From: Streptomyces sp. SID13726
GTDB taxonomy: Bacteria > Actinomycetota > Actinomycetes > Streptomycetales > Streptomycetaceae
Assembly (NCBI RefSeq): GCF_010548375.1
Contig: NZ_JAAGLY010000001.1
Span: forward strand, 372,001 to 436,000
DNA length: 64,000 nucleotides
Direction: 5' to 3'
Shown here: one piece after another, positions 18,840 to 27,222 of the stretch
Layout: each line of letters starts with the position of its first letter
Position numbering within the stretch: the first letter of the stretch is position 1
The notes under the pieces: generated by a model
Database searches by the model: none
Told to the model about the DNA's origin: nothing
Seen by the model: only the letters and a program-made list of their open reading frames with translations
Translations under genes and position numbers: made by a program

Positions 18840-18939
18840 GGCGAAGCAACCTTCCTGCTGGCGGACAGGACTGTGACGTCGCTGTGTCTATCACCTGGGT
18901 CGGGCTGCGGGAACCACGCGCGTAGCGTGTCCCCTTCCG

Positions 18940-19716
18940 TCACTGCCCGGTCGGATGCTCCTGCGCCCGCTCCAGGAACCGCAGCAGCTCCACCGGGAAC
19001 GGCAGGACGAGTGTGGAGTTCTTCTCGGCGGCCACCGCGACGACCGTCTGGAGCAGTCTGAGCTGGAGCGCGGCGGGCTGCTCGGACATCTCCTTGGCGG
19101 CCTCGGCGAGCTTCTTGGACGCCTGGAGCTCGGCGTCCGCGTTGATGATCCGGGCCCGCCGCTCACGGTCGGCCTCGGCCTGGCGGGCCATCGAGCGCTT
19201 CATGGCGTCCGGCAGCGAGACGTCCTTGATCTCGACCCGGTCGACCTGCACGCCCCAGCCGACGGCCGGGCTGTCGATCATCAGCTCCAGGCCTTCGTTG
19301 AGCTTCTCGCGGCTGGACAGCAGGTCGTCCAGCTCGCTCTTGCCGATGATCGACCGGAGCGAGGTCTGGGCCATCTGCGAGACGGCGAACTTGTAGTCCT
19401 CGACCTTGACGAGGGCGTTCGCCGCGTCGACGACCCGGAAGTAGACGACCGCGTCCACCCGCACCGTCACGTTGTCCCGGGTGATGCCCTCCTGGGCCGG
19501 CACCGGCATCGTGACGATCTGGAGGTTCACCTTGTGCAGCCGGTCCACGAACGGCACGACCAGTGTGAATCCCGGCTCGCGCACCTGGCCCACGAGACGC
19601 CCGAGACGGAAGACGACCCCGCGCTCGTACTGCTTGACGACCCGGGCCGCCGCCGCGAGATACACGATCCCCGCGGAACCGGTCACCGCGGCCGCCGTCA
19701 ACAGCTCTGGGAGCAT
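18940..19716 (-). CDS. Slipin/stomatin family SPFH protein
   Basis: This protein has 258 residues. A hydrophobic N-terminal anchor (about 5-27) is followed by the SPFH/Band 7 domain (VVKQYERGVVFRLGR to about residue 200) and a helical oligomerisation region. It is probably a membrane scaffold. No NfeD partner gene is adjacent. The ATG at 19716 has gaggaggtcgtc upstream. Confidence 0.9.
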   Translation of the reverse strand: MLPELLTAAAVTGSAGIVYLAAAARVVKQYERGVVFRLGRLVGQVREPGFTLVVPFVDRLHKVNLQIVTMPVPAQEGITRDNVTVRVDAVVYFRVVDAANALVKVEDYKFAVSQMAQTSLRSIIGKSELDDLLSSREKLNEGLELMIDSPAVGWGVQVDRVEIKDVSLPDAMKRSMARQAEADRERRARIINADAELQASKKLAEAAKEMSEQPAALQLRLLQTVVAVAAEKNSTLVLPFPVELLRFLERAQEHPTGQ

Positions 19717-19770
19717 GACGACCTCCTCGTAGAGGCCCCTTATGTCTGCTCCTGCAACGATATGCCCGGT

Positions 19771-19806
19771 GCCCGGTCCGGGGCCACGATCGGCCCCGGA
19801 CCGGGC
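19771..19806 (-). terminator. Hairpin terminator after the carbonic anhydrase-SulP operon
   Basis: Arms 19771-19785 and 19792-19806 (gcccggtccggggcc and its complement, 15 bp, no mismatch) with a 6-nt loop lie just downstream of the SulP stop. Confidence 0.8.
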
Positions 19807-19814
19807 GGTGCGGG

Positions 19815-21305
19815 CTACGGGGCGGTAGCCCGCACCGGGTCCGGCTCGGTGACCCGGACCGGCTCGGTGCCGACCGAGCTGTGCCGCTCGGCCCAGTTCT
19901 CCAGCGCCGTACGGCAGGCGTGGTCCAGGTGGTGCAGACCGGAGAGGTCCAGCTCCACGGGACGGTCCTGGGGCAGCGCCTCCAGGCTGTCGAGGATCTT
20001 CGGCAGCCGCAGGAAGGTCGCGTTGCCCGACAGGTACGCCTGGACGGGGCCCGCGCCCTTGTCTATGACCTCAAGCTTGAGGTGCGAGGCCTCCCAGGCG
20101 GTCTTGGCGACGGACAGCGCCAGACCGATCAGCACGCCCTCGAACATGTTCACCGCGACGATCGAGACGGCCGTGACCACCAGGATCAGCGCCTCGCCGC
20201 GGTGGCCGCGCCACAGCGACACGATCCCGCGGAAGGGGATCAGCTTGAAGCCCGCGTGGACCAGGATGCCGGCGAGCGCGGGCAGCGGGATCAGCGCCAG
20301 CGTCGAGGGCAGCAGGGCGGCGAACAGCAGCAGCCACACGCCGTGCAGGACCCGGGACGCCTTGGTCTTCGCGCCCGCCTGGACGTTGGCGGAGCTGCGC
20401 ACGATGACCGCGGTCATCGGCAGGGCGCCGAGCGCGCCGCACACCGCGTTGCCCGCGCCCTGGGCCATCAGTTCCTTGTCGTACTCGGTGCGCGGACCGT
20501 CGTGCAGCCGGTCCACCGCGGCGGCGCTGAACAGGCTCTCGGCGGAGGCGATCAGGGTGAACGCGAGGATGGTGCCGAAGATCGCCGGGTTGGCCAGCTC
20601 GCCGAACGCCTCGGTGCCGGGCGGCTGGATCGAGTCCAGCAGGCCGTTCACCTCGACGGTGGCGATCGACAGGCCGAAGACCTGGGTGACCAGGGTGGCG
20701 AGCAGGACCGCGGCGAGCGCGCCGGGCACGGTCTGCGCCTTCTTGGGCAGCTTCTTCCACAGCACGAGGACCGCGACGGTGCCCGCGCCGACGGCGAGCG
20801 AGGTGAGCGCGGTGGTGTTGCCGAGCGCGTCCACGGCGGCGCCGGGCAGCCCCAGGATCTTGTCGATGCCCGTGGTGGGCGCCTTCAGGCCGGCCGCGGA
20901 GTACAGCTGGCCGGCGATGAGCACGAGGCCGATGCCGGCCAGCATGCCCTCGACGACGGAGACGGATATCGCCCGGAACCAGCGCCCCAGCTTCAGGGCG
21001 CCCATGGCGAGCTGGATCAGCCCGGCGGACAGCACGATCACGCCGAGCGCGGGCAGCCCGAACTCATGGACCGCCTCGAAGACGAGGACGGTCAGACCGG
21101 CGGCCGGCCCGGAGACCTGGAGGCTGCTGCCCCGCAGGAATCCGGTGACCAGTCCGCCGACGATGCCGGTGACCAGGCCGAGTTCGGCCGGGACACCGGA
21201 GGCCACGGCCACGCCCACGCAGAGCGGGAGCGCGACCAGGAACACGACCAGGGAGGCGGCGAAGTCCTGCCGCAGGTGAGGGTATTTGGTCAGCATCCCG
21301 ATCAC
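19815..21305 (-). CDS. SulP family anion (probably bicarbonate) transporter with STAS domain
   Basis: This protein has 496 residues: about 10-12 hydrophobic segments and a C-terminal STAS domain (about 395-485, ELDLSGLHHLDHACRTALE). SulP proteins carry sulfate, bicarbonate or dicarboxylates. The gene starts with GTG at 21305 and overlaps the carbonic anhydrase stop by GTGA, so the two are translationally coupled; this context favours bicarbonate. An internal ATG at 21296 could also be the start. A strong terminator follows. Confidence 0.9.
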   Translation of the reverse strand: MIGMLTKYPHLRQDFAASLVVFLVALPLCVGVAVASGVPAELGLVTGIVGGLVTGFLRGSSLQVSGPAAGLTVLVFEAVHEFGLPALGVIVLSAGLIQLAMGALKLGRWFRAISVSVVEGMLAGIGLVLIAGQLYSAAGLKAPTTGIDKILGLPGAAVDALGNTTALTSLAVGAGTVAVLVLWKKLPKKAQTVPGALAAVLLATLVTQVFGLSIATVEVNGLLDSIQPPGTEAFGELANPAIFGTILAFTLIASAESLFSAAAVDRLHDGPRTEYDKELMAQGAGNAVCGALGALPMTAVIVRSSANVQAGAKTKASRVLHGVWLLLFAALLPSTLALIPLPALAGILVHAGFKLIPFRGIVSLWRGHRGEALILVVTAVSIVAVNMFEGVLIGLALSVAKTAWEASHLKLEVIDKGAGPVQAYLSGNATFLRLPKILDSLEALPQDRPVELDLSGLHHLDHACRTALENWAERHSSVGTEPVRVTEPDPVRATAP

Positions 21306-21880
21306 AGGCCCTCGAACGCGTCGGTCTCGGTGCGGTGGACGCGCACCGCGCCCGTGTGCACCTCGTAGTACCAGGCGTGCAGGGTCAGTTGGTCCTCCGC
21401 GATCTTCTTGTCGATGAAGGGGTACGACCGCAGGCGCAGGACCTGGGCCAGGACGTGGCTCTGCACGCCCTCGGCGACCTCGGGGTCCTCGGTCGCGCCG
21501 GCCGGGCGCGGGGTGGCGTGGTTGAGCCAGTCCCGGACGGCCGGTACGGCGTCCAGGTCGTCGCCGCGCACGAGGGCGCCGACGGCTCCGCAGTGCGAGT
21601 GTCCGCAGACCACGATGTCGCGGACGCCCAGCACCTCCACGGCGTACTCGATGGTGGCCGCCTCGCTGGTGGGGTGCTCGGAGGCGTAGGGGGGAACGAT
21701 GTTGCCCGCGGTGCGCAGCTCGAAGAGCTCGCCGGGACGGGCGCCCGTGATCAGGGCCGGGACGACCCTGGAGTCCGAGCAGGTGATGAACAGAACCTGG
21801 GGGGACTGGCCTTGGGCCAGCTTGGCGAACTCCTCAGGGCGCTGTCCGAACGTACGGGCGTTGTCGATGAGGGGCTGCAT
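21302..21880 (-). CDS. Beta-class carbonic anhydrase
   Basis: This protein has 192 residues. Zinc ligands are Cys34 (ITCSDSRV), His94 and Cys97 (CGHSHCGAV), with the Asp36/Arg38 dyad, so it should interconvert CO2 and bicarbonate. The ATG at 21880 has aggagtcac upstream. Its 3' end overlaps the SulP transporter start, so the pair probably supplies or retains bicarbonate. Confidence 0.94.
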   Translation of the reverse strand: MQPLIDNARTFGQRPEEFAKLAQGQSPQVLFITCSDSRVVPALITGARPGELFELRTAGNIVPPYASEHPTSEAATIEYAVEVLGVRDIVVCGHSHCGAVGALVRGDDLDAVPAVRDWLNHATPRPAGATEDPEVAEGVQSHVLAQVLRLRSYPFIDKKIAEDQLTLHAWYYEVHTGAVRVHRTETDAFEGL

Positions 21881-21895
21881 GTGGTGACTCCTCCT

Positions 21896-21953
21896 GGCGC
21901 GCCGTGGGGGCGCGTCGGGCTTACCAGGCGCGCCGAAGGGCGCGTCGGCTTAC
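21896..21953. repeat. Two tandem near-identical hairpin repeats
   Basis: Copies 21896-21924 and 21927-21953 both read ggcgcgccg...gcgcgtcgg...cttac, and each contains a cgcgcc/ggcgcg stem. They lie in the leader just upstream of the carbonic anhydrase start and downstream of the small secreted protein gene. They may be a terminator pair or an mRNA leader structure. Confidence 0.55.
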
Positions 21954-21993
21954 ATGACAGTGGTTCAGATGAGGTGGGGGGACTGCTCCGCCG

Positions 21994-22389
21994 TCAGCAG
22001 CGGAAGACCTGAAGTGCCGCCGGAGCGTGGGCTGTCGAGGGTCTCGACAGCGGGAAACCGCCGGGTACGGGCTGGTTCCCGGGTGCGGTCGCCGACTCCT
22101 GGACCAGCTGGGGGCGTTCGGGCCCCTCGGGGGCGAAGTCGACGGCGCGGTGCCGGTCCCGGGCGCGCAGCGGACCGGTCGGGTCTCCGGCCGGGTTGCA
22201 GTGACGCTTCGAGGTGGCTTCGGCACGCAGCGCCTTGCCGGAGAGCGCGAATCCGGCAAGGGCTTTGGCCTCAACTTGACGGCCTGTATGCGCGGATGCG
22301 AAGCACTCGGTCGGCGCGAAGAACTGGAGGGAGAGCAGGAGGGCGGCGACGACCGCGATCACGGTTCGTACCGTCGCACCTCGGAACAC
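21994..22389 (-). CDS. Small secreted hypothetical protein
   Basis: This protein has 131 residues. The GTG start at 22389 is preceded by a strong aaggggggag ribosome binding site. The N-terminus (ATVRTVIAVVAALLLSLQ) is a clear signal peptide or anchor. The rest is Pro/Ala/Arg-rich with no domain I recognise, and the last residue is Cys. The ribosome binding site, signal sequence and codon bias argue for a real gene. Function unknown. Confidence 0.6.
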   Translation of the reverse strand: MFRGATVRTVIAVVAALLLSLQFFAPTECFASAHTGRQVEAKALAGFALSGKALRAEATSKRHCNPAGDPTGPLRARDRHRAVDFAPEGPERPQLVQESATAPGNQPVPGGFPLSRPSTAHAPAALQVFRC

Positions 22390-22424
22390 AGCTCCCCCCT
22401 TCGGTAGTTCGCACTTCTAGTCCA

Positions 22425-22439
22425 GACCAACGCTTGGTC
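22425..22439. promoter_or_regulatory. Small palindrome upstream of the secreted hypothetical gene
   Basis: gaccaa-cgc-ttggtc is a perfect inverted repeat 36 bp upstream of the GTG at 22389, in an AT-richer stretch. It looks like a repressor site; the regulator is unknown. Confidence 0.35.
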
Positions 22440-22462
22440 AATGGCTGGTCAAGAAACACCTT

Positions 22463-22488
22463 AGCCCGGCAAAGTTGTTTGCTGGGTT
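22463..22488 (-). terminator. Possible terminator after zapE
   Basis: agcccggcaaa (22463-22473) pairs with tttgctgggtt (22478-22488), allowing two G-T pairs, with a 4-nt loop. On the minus strand it is followed by a short T-rich stretch and lies about 90 nt after the zapE stop. Confidence 0.4.
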
Positions 22489-22574
22489 AACTTAACGTTT
22501 CCAGCTGAAGAGAGGCTGAAGCGTGCAGGGTAGTTGACGCGAACTGGCCCTTGACGTGCGATGTTTCGACGTGA

Positions 22575-23678
22575 TTAGGCGACGAGACCCTTGGCGTCGC
22601 GGGCGAGCGCGGTGAGCCGGGATATCGCCCGGAAGTACTTCTTGCGGTAACCGCCGTTCAGCATCTCCTCGCTGAACAGCCGGTCGAAGGGCAGCCCGGA
22701 GGCCAGCACCGGCACCTCGCGGTCGTAGAGCCGGTCCGCGAGCACCACGAGCCTGAGCGCCGTCGACTGGTCGGGCACCGGCTGGACGTCGGTGAGGCAC
22801 ACCGCCTTGAGGCCGTCCGTCAGCGCGCCGTACCGGCTCGGGTGGACCCTGGCGAGGTGATCGAGGAGGCTCGGGAAGTCGTCCAGCGAGGCCCCCTCGG
22901 TCGCGTACGCCGCCTTGGTGACCTCCTCGTCCGCGAACGGCGCCGGTGCCTCGGGCAGCCCGCGGTGGCGGTAGTCCTCGCCGTCGATGCGCAGCGGGCG
23001 GAAGTGCGCCGCGAGGCCCTGGATCTCGCGCAGGAAGTCGACGGCCGCGAACCGGCCCTCGCCGAGCTTGCCCGGCAGGGTGTTGGAGGTGGCGGCGAGC
23101 GCCACGCCCGCGTCGACCAGCTTGCCCAGCAGGGTGGAGACCAGGACGGTGTCGCCCGGGTCGTCCAGCTCGAACTCGTCGATGCACAGCAGCCGGTGCC
23201 CGGAGAGCGTCTGGACCGTCTTCTGGAAGCCGAGCGCGCCGACCAGGTTGGTCAGCTCGACGAAGGTGCCGAAGGCCTTGAGCGAGGGCTCGGCCGGGGT
23301 GGCGTGCCAGAGGGAGGCCAGCAGATGGGTCTTGCCGACGCCGTAGCCGCCGTCGAGGTAGACACCGCGGGGGCCGGCCGGGGCCTTGGCCCTCCCGCGG
23401 GCCTTGCCGAAGCCGAGGAAGCCGCGCTTGCCGCCGCCCACCGCGTGGGCGCCGGACAGGCCCGCCGCGAAGCCCGCGAGGACCTGGACGGCCTCGGTCT
23501 GGCTGGGCTGGTTCGGGTCCGGGAGGTAGGTGTCGAAGCGCACCGAGTCGAACCGCGGCGGCGGCACCATCTCGGCGACCAGCCGGTCCGCGGGGACGTG
23601 CGGCTCACGGTCGCACAGGGACAGCGGGGCGGTGTCGGCTATCGGGCCGAACCCGGACGCGGCGGGGGAAGTAGACAC
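22575..23678 (-). CDS. zapE: AFG1/ZapE family ATPase
   Basis: This 367-residue P-loop ATPase has Walker A GGYGVGKTH (about 110-118) and Walker B LLCIDEFELDD (Asp167/Glu168), with an arginine-rich C-terminal AAA part. ZapE influences Z-ring stability in Proteobacteria, and AFG1 relatives act in protein quality control; the role in actinobacteria is less certain. It starts with GTG at 23678, 37 bp from the divergent reductase gene, so the two share a promoter region. Confidence 0.88.
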   Translation of the reverse strand: MSTSPAASGFGPIADTAPLSLCDREPHVPADRLVAEMVPPPRFDSVRFDTYLPDPNQPSQTEAVQVLAGFAAGLSGAHAVGGGKRGFLGFGKARGRAKAPAGPRGVYLDGGYGVGKTHLLASLWHATPAEPSLKAFGTFVELTNLVGALGFQKTVQTLSGHRLLCIDEFELDDPGDTVLVSTLLGKLVDAGVALAATSNTLPGKLGEGRFAAVDFLREIQGLAAHFRPLRIDGEDYRHRGLPEAPAPFADEEVTKAAYATEGASLDDFPSLLDHLARVHPSRYGALTDGLKAVCLTDVQPVPDQSTALRLVVLADRLYDREVPVLASGLPFDRLFSEEMLNGGYRKKYFRAISRLTALARDAKGLVA

Positions 23679-23715
23679 GGTTCACCATGCTAAGGGCCGT
23701 GCCACACTGCACGAC

Positions 23716-24537
23716 ATGCGACGCCTGTTCCCTGTGACCGACCAGACAGCGATCCGGAGCCCGGGAGAGCCGGGGGAGCCAGGAGAGGGTGCCGGCCGTG
23801 AATGGAGCCTCGCCGAGCTGGCCGCGGCCTACGCCTACCCGGAACTGGGGCCCGGGACCGCCCCCGGTGCCCCCGAGGTCTGGCTGCGGGCCAACATGGT
23901 GTCCACCATGGACGGCGCCGCCCAGCACGACGGCCGTTCGCAGCCCATCTCCACCGCCACCGACATGCGGATCTTCGGGACGCTGAGGGCGCTGGCGGAC
24001 GTGGTCGTCGTCGGTGCGGAAACGGTACGCCAGGAGGGGTACCGGCCCGCACGCGCGCGTGCGGAGTTCGCGGAGGCGCGGGAGGCGGCCGGGCAGGGCC
24101 CGGCGCCGGCGGTCGCGGTGATCAGCGCCAGTCTGGACCTGGACTTCTCGCTGCCGCTGTACACCTCGCCGCAGGTGCCCACGCTGATCCTCACCGGTGC
24201 CGCGGCGGCCCCGGACCGGATCTCCGCCGCCGAGAAGGCGGGCGCGCGGGTGGTGATCGCCGGGGACGGCGTCGGCGTGGACCCCGCGCGGGCCGTGCGT
24301 GCGCTCGCCGGGATCGGGTACACGCGGTTGCTGACCGAGGGCGGTCCCCGGCTGCTCGGGCAGTTCGTGGCCGCCGGGGTGCTCGACGAACTGTGTCTGA
24401 CCCTGTCGCCGATGCTCACGGCGGGGGACGCGCAGCGGATCGCCGGGGGGCCGTCGGTCCCGGTCCCGGTGCGGTTCGTACTGGACTCCCTGCTGGAGGA
24501 GGACGGATTCCTCTTCGGCAGGTACCGCAGGCCGTGA
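23716..24537 (+). CDS. RibD C-terminal-type pyrimidine reductase family protein
   Basis: This protein has 273 residues with the dihydrofolate-reductase-like RibD_C fold: ANMVSTMDGAAQHDGRS, the NADPH-binding DVVVVGAETVRQEGY and the conserved TEGGPRLLGQF near the end. It has no deaminase domain. It could reduce a riboflavin intermediate or another substrate; many actinobacteria carry this stand-alone paralogue, so riboflavin synthesis is not assured. I chose the ATG at 23716 because the upstream open frame lies under zapE on the other strand. Confidence 0.85.
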   Translation: MRRLFPVTDQTAIRSPGEPGEPGEGAGREWSLAELAAAYAYPELGPGTAPGAPEVWLRANMVSTMDGAAQHDGRSQPISTATDMRIFGTLRALADVVVVGAETVRQEGYRPARARAEFAEAREAAGQGPAPAVAVISASLDLDFSLPLYTSPQVPTLILTGAAAAPDRISAAEKAGARVVIAGDGVGVDPARAVRALAGIGYTRLLTEGGPRLLGQFVAAGVLDELCLTLSPMLTAGDAQRIAGGPSVPVPVRFVLDSLLEEDGFLFGRYRRP

Positions 24538-24690
24538 CCGCCCGGATACGGGTTCGATCGGTACCGCTGACGCCGACATCGCCGGAATCTGTCGTTCCGT
24601 TTGGCTTCCGGCGGGCACACTGAATCCGGCAGTACCCGTGCGATCACGGGGCAGGATGGTTTCCGCAGAGCGCAGAGAAGGGGACGCCTG
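24538..24690. other. Intergenic region with small hairpin
   Basis: There is no gene here. A 6-bp stem with a 4-nt loop (cccgtg-cgat-cacggg, 24636-24651) lies 39 bp before the next start codon. Its role is unclear; it could be an operator. Confidence 0.3.
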
Positions 24691-25164
24691 GTGTTCACAA
24701 GCGTTTTGATGATCGAGAAGGCCCTGACGTCCGCCGACGTGGAGTTCGTCACCACCTTGCACGGGGACGAGCCGGTCGCGTTCCATGTGCTGCTCCAGCC
24801 GCGGGGGGATCAGGCGGACCGCCTGCTGCGGGCCATCGACGACGTGGCCCTCGGCGAGCTGGACGAGGCCGTACGGGAGCGGGAGACGCCCGAGGGCGAG
24901 GCCGCGAAGGGGGTCGGGGAGCAGGCCCTGGAGGTCTCCCTGCGGGCTCTGAGAGCGGCCGGCAGCGAGGCCGGGGGGCGGTTGATCGAGGACCATCCGC
25001 TGGACTCCCTGAAGTCCCTCGTCGAGGAGATCGGCGCGGACGAGGTGATCGTCCTGACGGATCCCCACTACGTGGAGGAGTTCTTCCACCGCGACTGGGC
25101 GTCCCGGGCCCGGCACAAGGTGGGCGTCCCGGTGCTGAAGCTGTTCTCGCACAGCAAGGCATAG
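24691..25164 (+). CDS. Conserved hypothetical protein (often labelled indole-3-glycerol phosphate synthase)
   Basis: This protein has 157 residues. The GTG at 24691 has gagaagggga upstream and gives the N-terminus VFTSVLMIEKALTSADVE. The sequence alternates strands and helices (IGADEVIVLTDPHYVEEFFH), a small alpha/beta fold resembling universal-stress-like proteins. From memory, homologues are sometimes annotated as indole-3-glycerol phosphate synthase, but it is far too short for TrpC and lacks its barrel. It is upstream of murC in the same direction, 44 bp apart. Function unknown. Confidence 0.78.
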   Translation: MFTSVLMIEKALTSADVEFVTTLHGDEPVAFHVLLQPRGDQADRLLRAIDDVALGELDEAVRERETPEGEAAKGVGEQALEVSLRALRAAGSEAGGRLIEDHPLDSLKSLVEEIGADEVIVLTDPHYVEEFFHRDWASRARHKVGVPVLKLFSHSKA

Positions 25165-25208
25165 GCTGGCCCCGCATCCGTACCGCACCACTTTGGGGAG
25201 ACACACGC

Positions 25209-26600
25209 ATGGCACCCGGCCTTCCTACCGCCATGGACCGACCGCACTTCATCGGGATCGGCGGGGCCGGGATGTCCGGGATCGCGAAGATCCTCGCGCA
25301 GCGCGGGGCCAAGGTGGCGGGCAGCGACGCCAAGGAGTCCGCGACCGCCGAGGCGCTGCGCGGGCTCGGGGCGACCGTGCACATCGGGCACGCGGCGGAG
25401 CACCTGGCGTCCGACGCCACCTGCGTGGTCGTCTCCTCGGCGATCCGGGCCGACAACCCCGAGCTGGCCCGCGCGGCCGAGCTGGGCATCCCGGTCGTGC
25501 ACCGCTCGGACGCCCTCGCCTCCCTGATGGACGGCCTGCGCCCGATCGCGGTCGCGGGAACGCACGGCAAGACCACCACCACCTCGATGCTGGCGGTCTC
25601 CCTGTCCGAGCTGGGCCTGAACCCGTCGTACGCGATCGGCGGCGACCTCGACGCCCCCGGCTCGAACGCCCTGCACGGCGACGGCGAGATCTTCGTCGCC
25701 GAGGCCGACGAATCGGACCGCAGCTTCCACAAGTACGCCCCCGAGGTCGCGATCGTCCTCAACGTCGAGCTCGACCACCACGCCAACTACGCGTCGATGG
25801 AGGAGATCTACGAGTCCTTCGAGACCTTCGTCGGCCGGGTCGCCGAGGGCGGCACGCTGGTGATCAACGCGGACCACGAGGGCGCCCGGGAGCTGACCCG
25901 GCGGGTCGCCGCGAGCGGGGTGCGCGTGGTGACGTACGGCGACGCCGAGGACGCCGACGTGCGGGTGCTGTCGGTCGTGCCGCAGGGCCTGAGGAGCGAG
26001 GTCACCGTGGTCCTCGACGGCGCGCGGCTCACCTTCGCCGTCTCCGTCCCCGGCCGCCACTACGCGCACAATGCGGTCGCCGCGCTGGCCGCGGGCGCGG
26101 CCCTCGGCATCCCCGCCACCGAGCTGGCCCCGGCGCTGGCCGCCTACACCGGCGTCAAGCGGCGCCTCCAGCTCAAGGGCGAGGCCGCCGGGGTGCAGGT
26201 CATCGACTCCTACGCCCACCACCCCACCGAGATGACGGCGGACCTGGAGGCCATGCGCGCCGCCGCCGGTGACGCCCGCATCCTGGTCGTCTTCCAGCCC
26301 CATCTGTTCTCGCGGACGCAGGAGCTCGGCAAGGAGATGGGCGACGCGCTCGCGCTGGCCGACGCCTCGGTGGTCCTGGACATCTACCCGGCCCGCGAGG
26401 ACCCGATCCCCGGGGTGACGAGCGAGCTGATCATCGAGGCGGCGCGGGCCGCGGGCGCGGACGTGACGCCGGTCCACGACATGGCGGACGTGCCGTCGGC
26501 GGTCGCGGGAATGGCGAAGCCCGGTGATCTCGTTCTCACCATGGGCGCGGGCGATGTCACCGACCTCGGCCCGCGCATTCTGGACCGTCTCGAGAAGTGA
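25209..26600 (+). CDS. murC: UDP-N-acetylmuramate-L-alanine ligase
   Basis: This protein has 463 residues. The N-terminal Rossmann motif is FIGIGGAGMSGIAKILAQRG (14-33), the ATP-binding loop is VAGTHGKTTTTS (115-126), and the central and C-terminal Mur ligase domains (YAHHPTEM, FQPHLFSRT) follow. It adds L-Ala to UDP-MurNAc in peptidoglycan synthesis in the cytosol. It lies outside the dcw cluster here. msrB follows 13 bp downstream. Confidence 0.96.
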   Translation: MAPGLPTAMDRPHFIGIGGAGMSGIAKILAQRGAKVAGSDAKESATAEALRGLGATVHIGHAAEHLASDATCVVVSSAIRADNPELARAAELGIPVVHRSDALASLMDGLRPIAVAGTHGKTTTTSMLAVSLSELGLNPSYAIGGDLDAPGSNALHGDGEIFVAEADESDRSFHKYAPEVAIVLNVELDHHANYASMEEIYESFETFVGRVAEGGTLVINADHEGARELTRRVAASGVRVVTYGDAEDADVRVLSVVPQGLRSEVTVVLDGARLTFAVSVPGRHYAHNAVAALAAGAALGIPATELAPALAAYTGVKRRLQLKGEAAGVQVIDSYAHHPTEMTADLEAMRAAAGDARILVVFQPHLFSRTQELGKEMGDALALADASVVLDIYPAREDPIPGVTSELIIEAARAAGADVTPVHDMADVPSAVAGMAKPGDLVLTMGAGDVTDLGPRILDRLEK

Positions 26601-26613
26601 GGGGCTGAGCTGC

Positions 26614-27021
26614 ATGGCGTACGACGTCGAGAAGCCGGACGAGGAGTGGCGCGCGGAGCTGAACCCGGCCGAGTACGCCGTCCTGCGGCAGGCCGGGACC
26701 GAACCCGCGTTCACCGGTGAGTACACCGACACCAAGACCAAGGGCGTCTACTCCTGTCGCGCCTGCGGTGCCGAACTCTTCACCTCTACCACGAAGTTCG
26801 AGTCGCACTGCGGCTGGCCCTCCTTCTACGACCCGAAGGACACCGACGCGGTCGAACTGATCGCGGACCGCAGCCACGGCATGGTGCGGACCGAGGTGCG
26901 GTGCGCCCGCTGCGGATCGCACCTCGGACACGTGTTCGAGGGTGAGGGGTATGCGACCCCAACCGATCAGCGGTACTGCATCAACAGCATCTCGCTGCGG
27001 CTGACGCCGGACGAGGGCTGA
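26614..27021 (+). CDS. msrB: Peptide-methionine (R)-S-oxide reductase
   Basis: This protein has 135 residues. Zinc ligands are Cys48/Cys51 and Cys97/Cys100, and the catalytic Cys122 is in RYCINS. It repairs oxidised methionine (R isomer) with thioredoxin. The ATG at 26614 is 13 bp after murC, so co-transcription is likely. It is the last core gene before the PKS island. Confidence 0.96.
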   Translation: MAYDVEKPDEEWRAELNPAEYAVLRQAGTEPAFTGEYTDTKTKGVYSCRACGAELFTSTTKFESHCGWPSFYDPKDTDAVELIADRSHGMVRTEVRCARCGSHLGHVFEGEGYATPTDQRYCINSISLRLTPDEG

Positions 27022-27149
27022 CGCCGGGCGAGGGCTGAGGGCCGGCACAAGGGCCGGACCGTCGGACGGCCGCGCCGCGCCGGACGCGGTGCCGGTCGTC
27101 CGGGGCCCTGTGGATCTCCGGGACCGACCGATCAACTTCGGCCACGCGC

Positions 27150-27168
27150 GCCGCATTTGTGATGCGGC
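27150..27168. promoter_or_regulatory. Inverted repeat upstream of the PKS gene
   Basis: gccgcat (27150-27156) and atgcggc (27162-27168) are separated by 5 nt, 54 bp upstream of the PKS start. It could be an operator. The rest of 27022-27222 is GC-rich with no gene. Confidence 0.4.
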
Positions 27169-27222
27169 ATCCCCCGCGTGGGCGGGATACGGTGCGGACT
27201 CGGTGATCCAGAGGGAGGCCCG

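Noticed and set aside
18840..18939. PHO box upstream of the PhoX-like gene
   Set aside because: No pair of GTTCACC-like direct repeats is visible on the coding strand.
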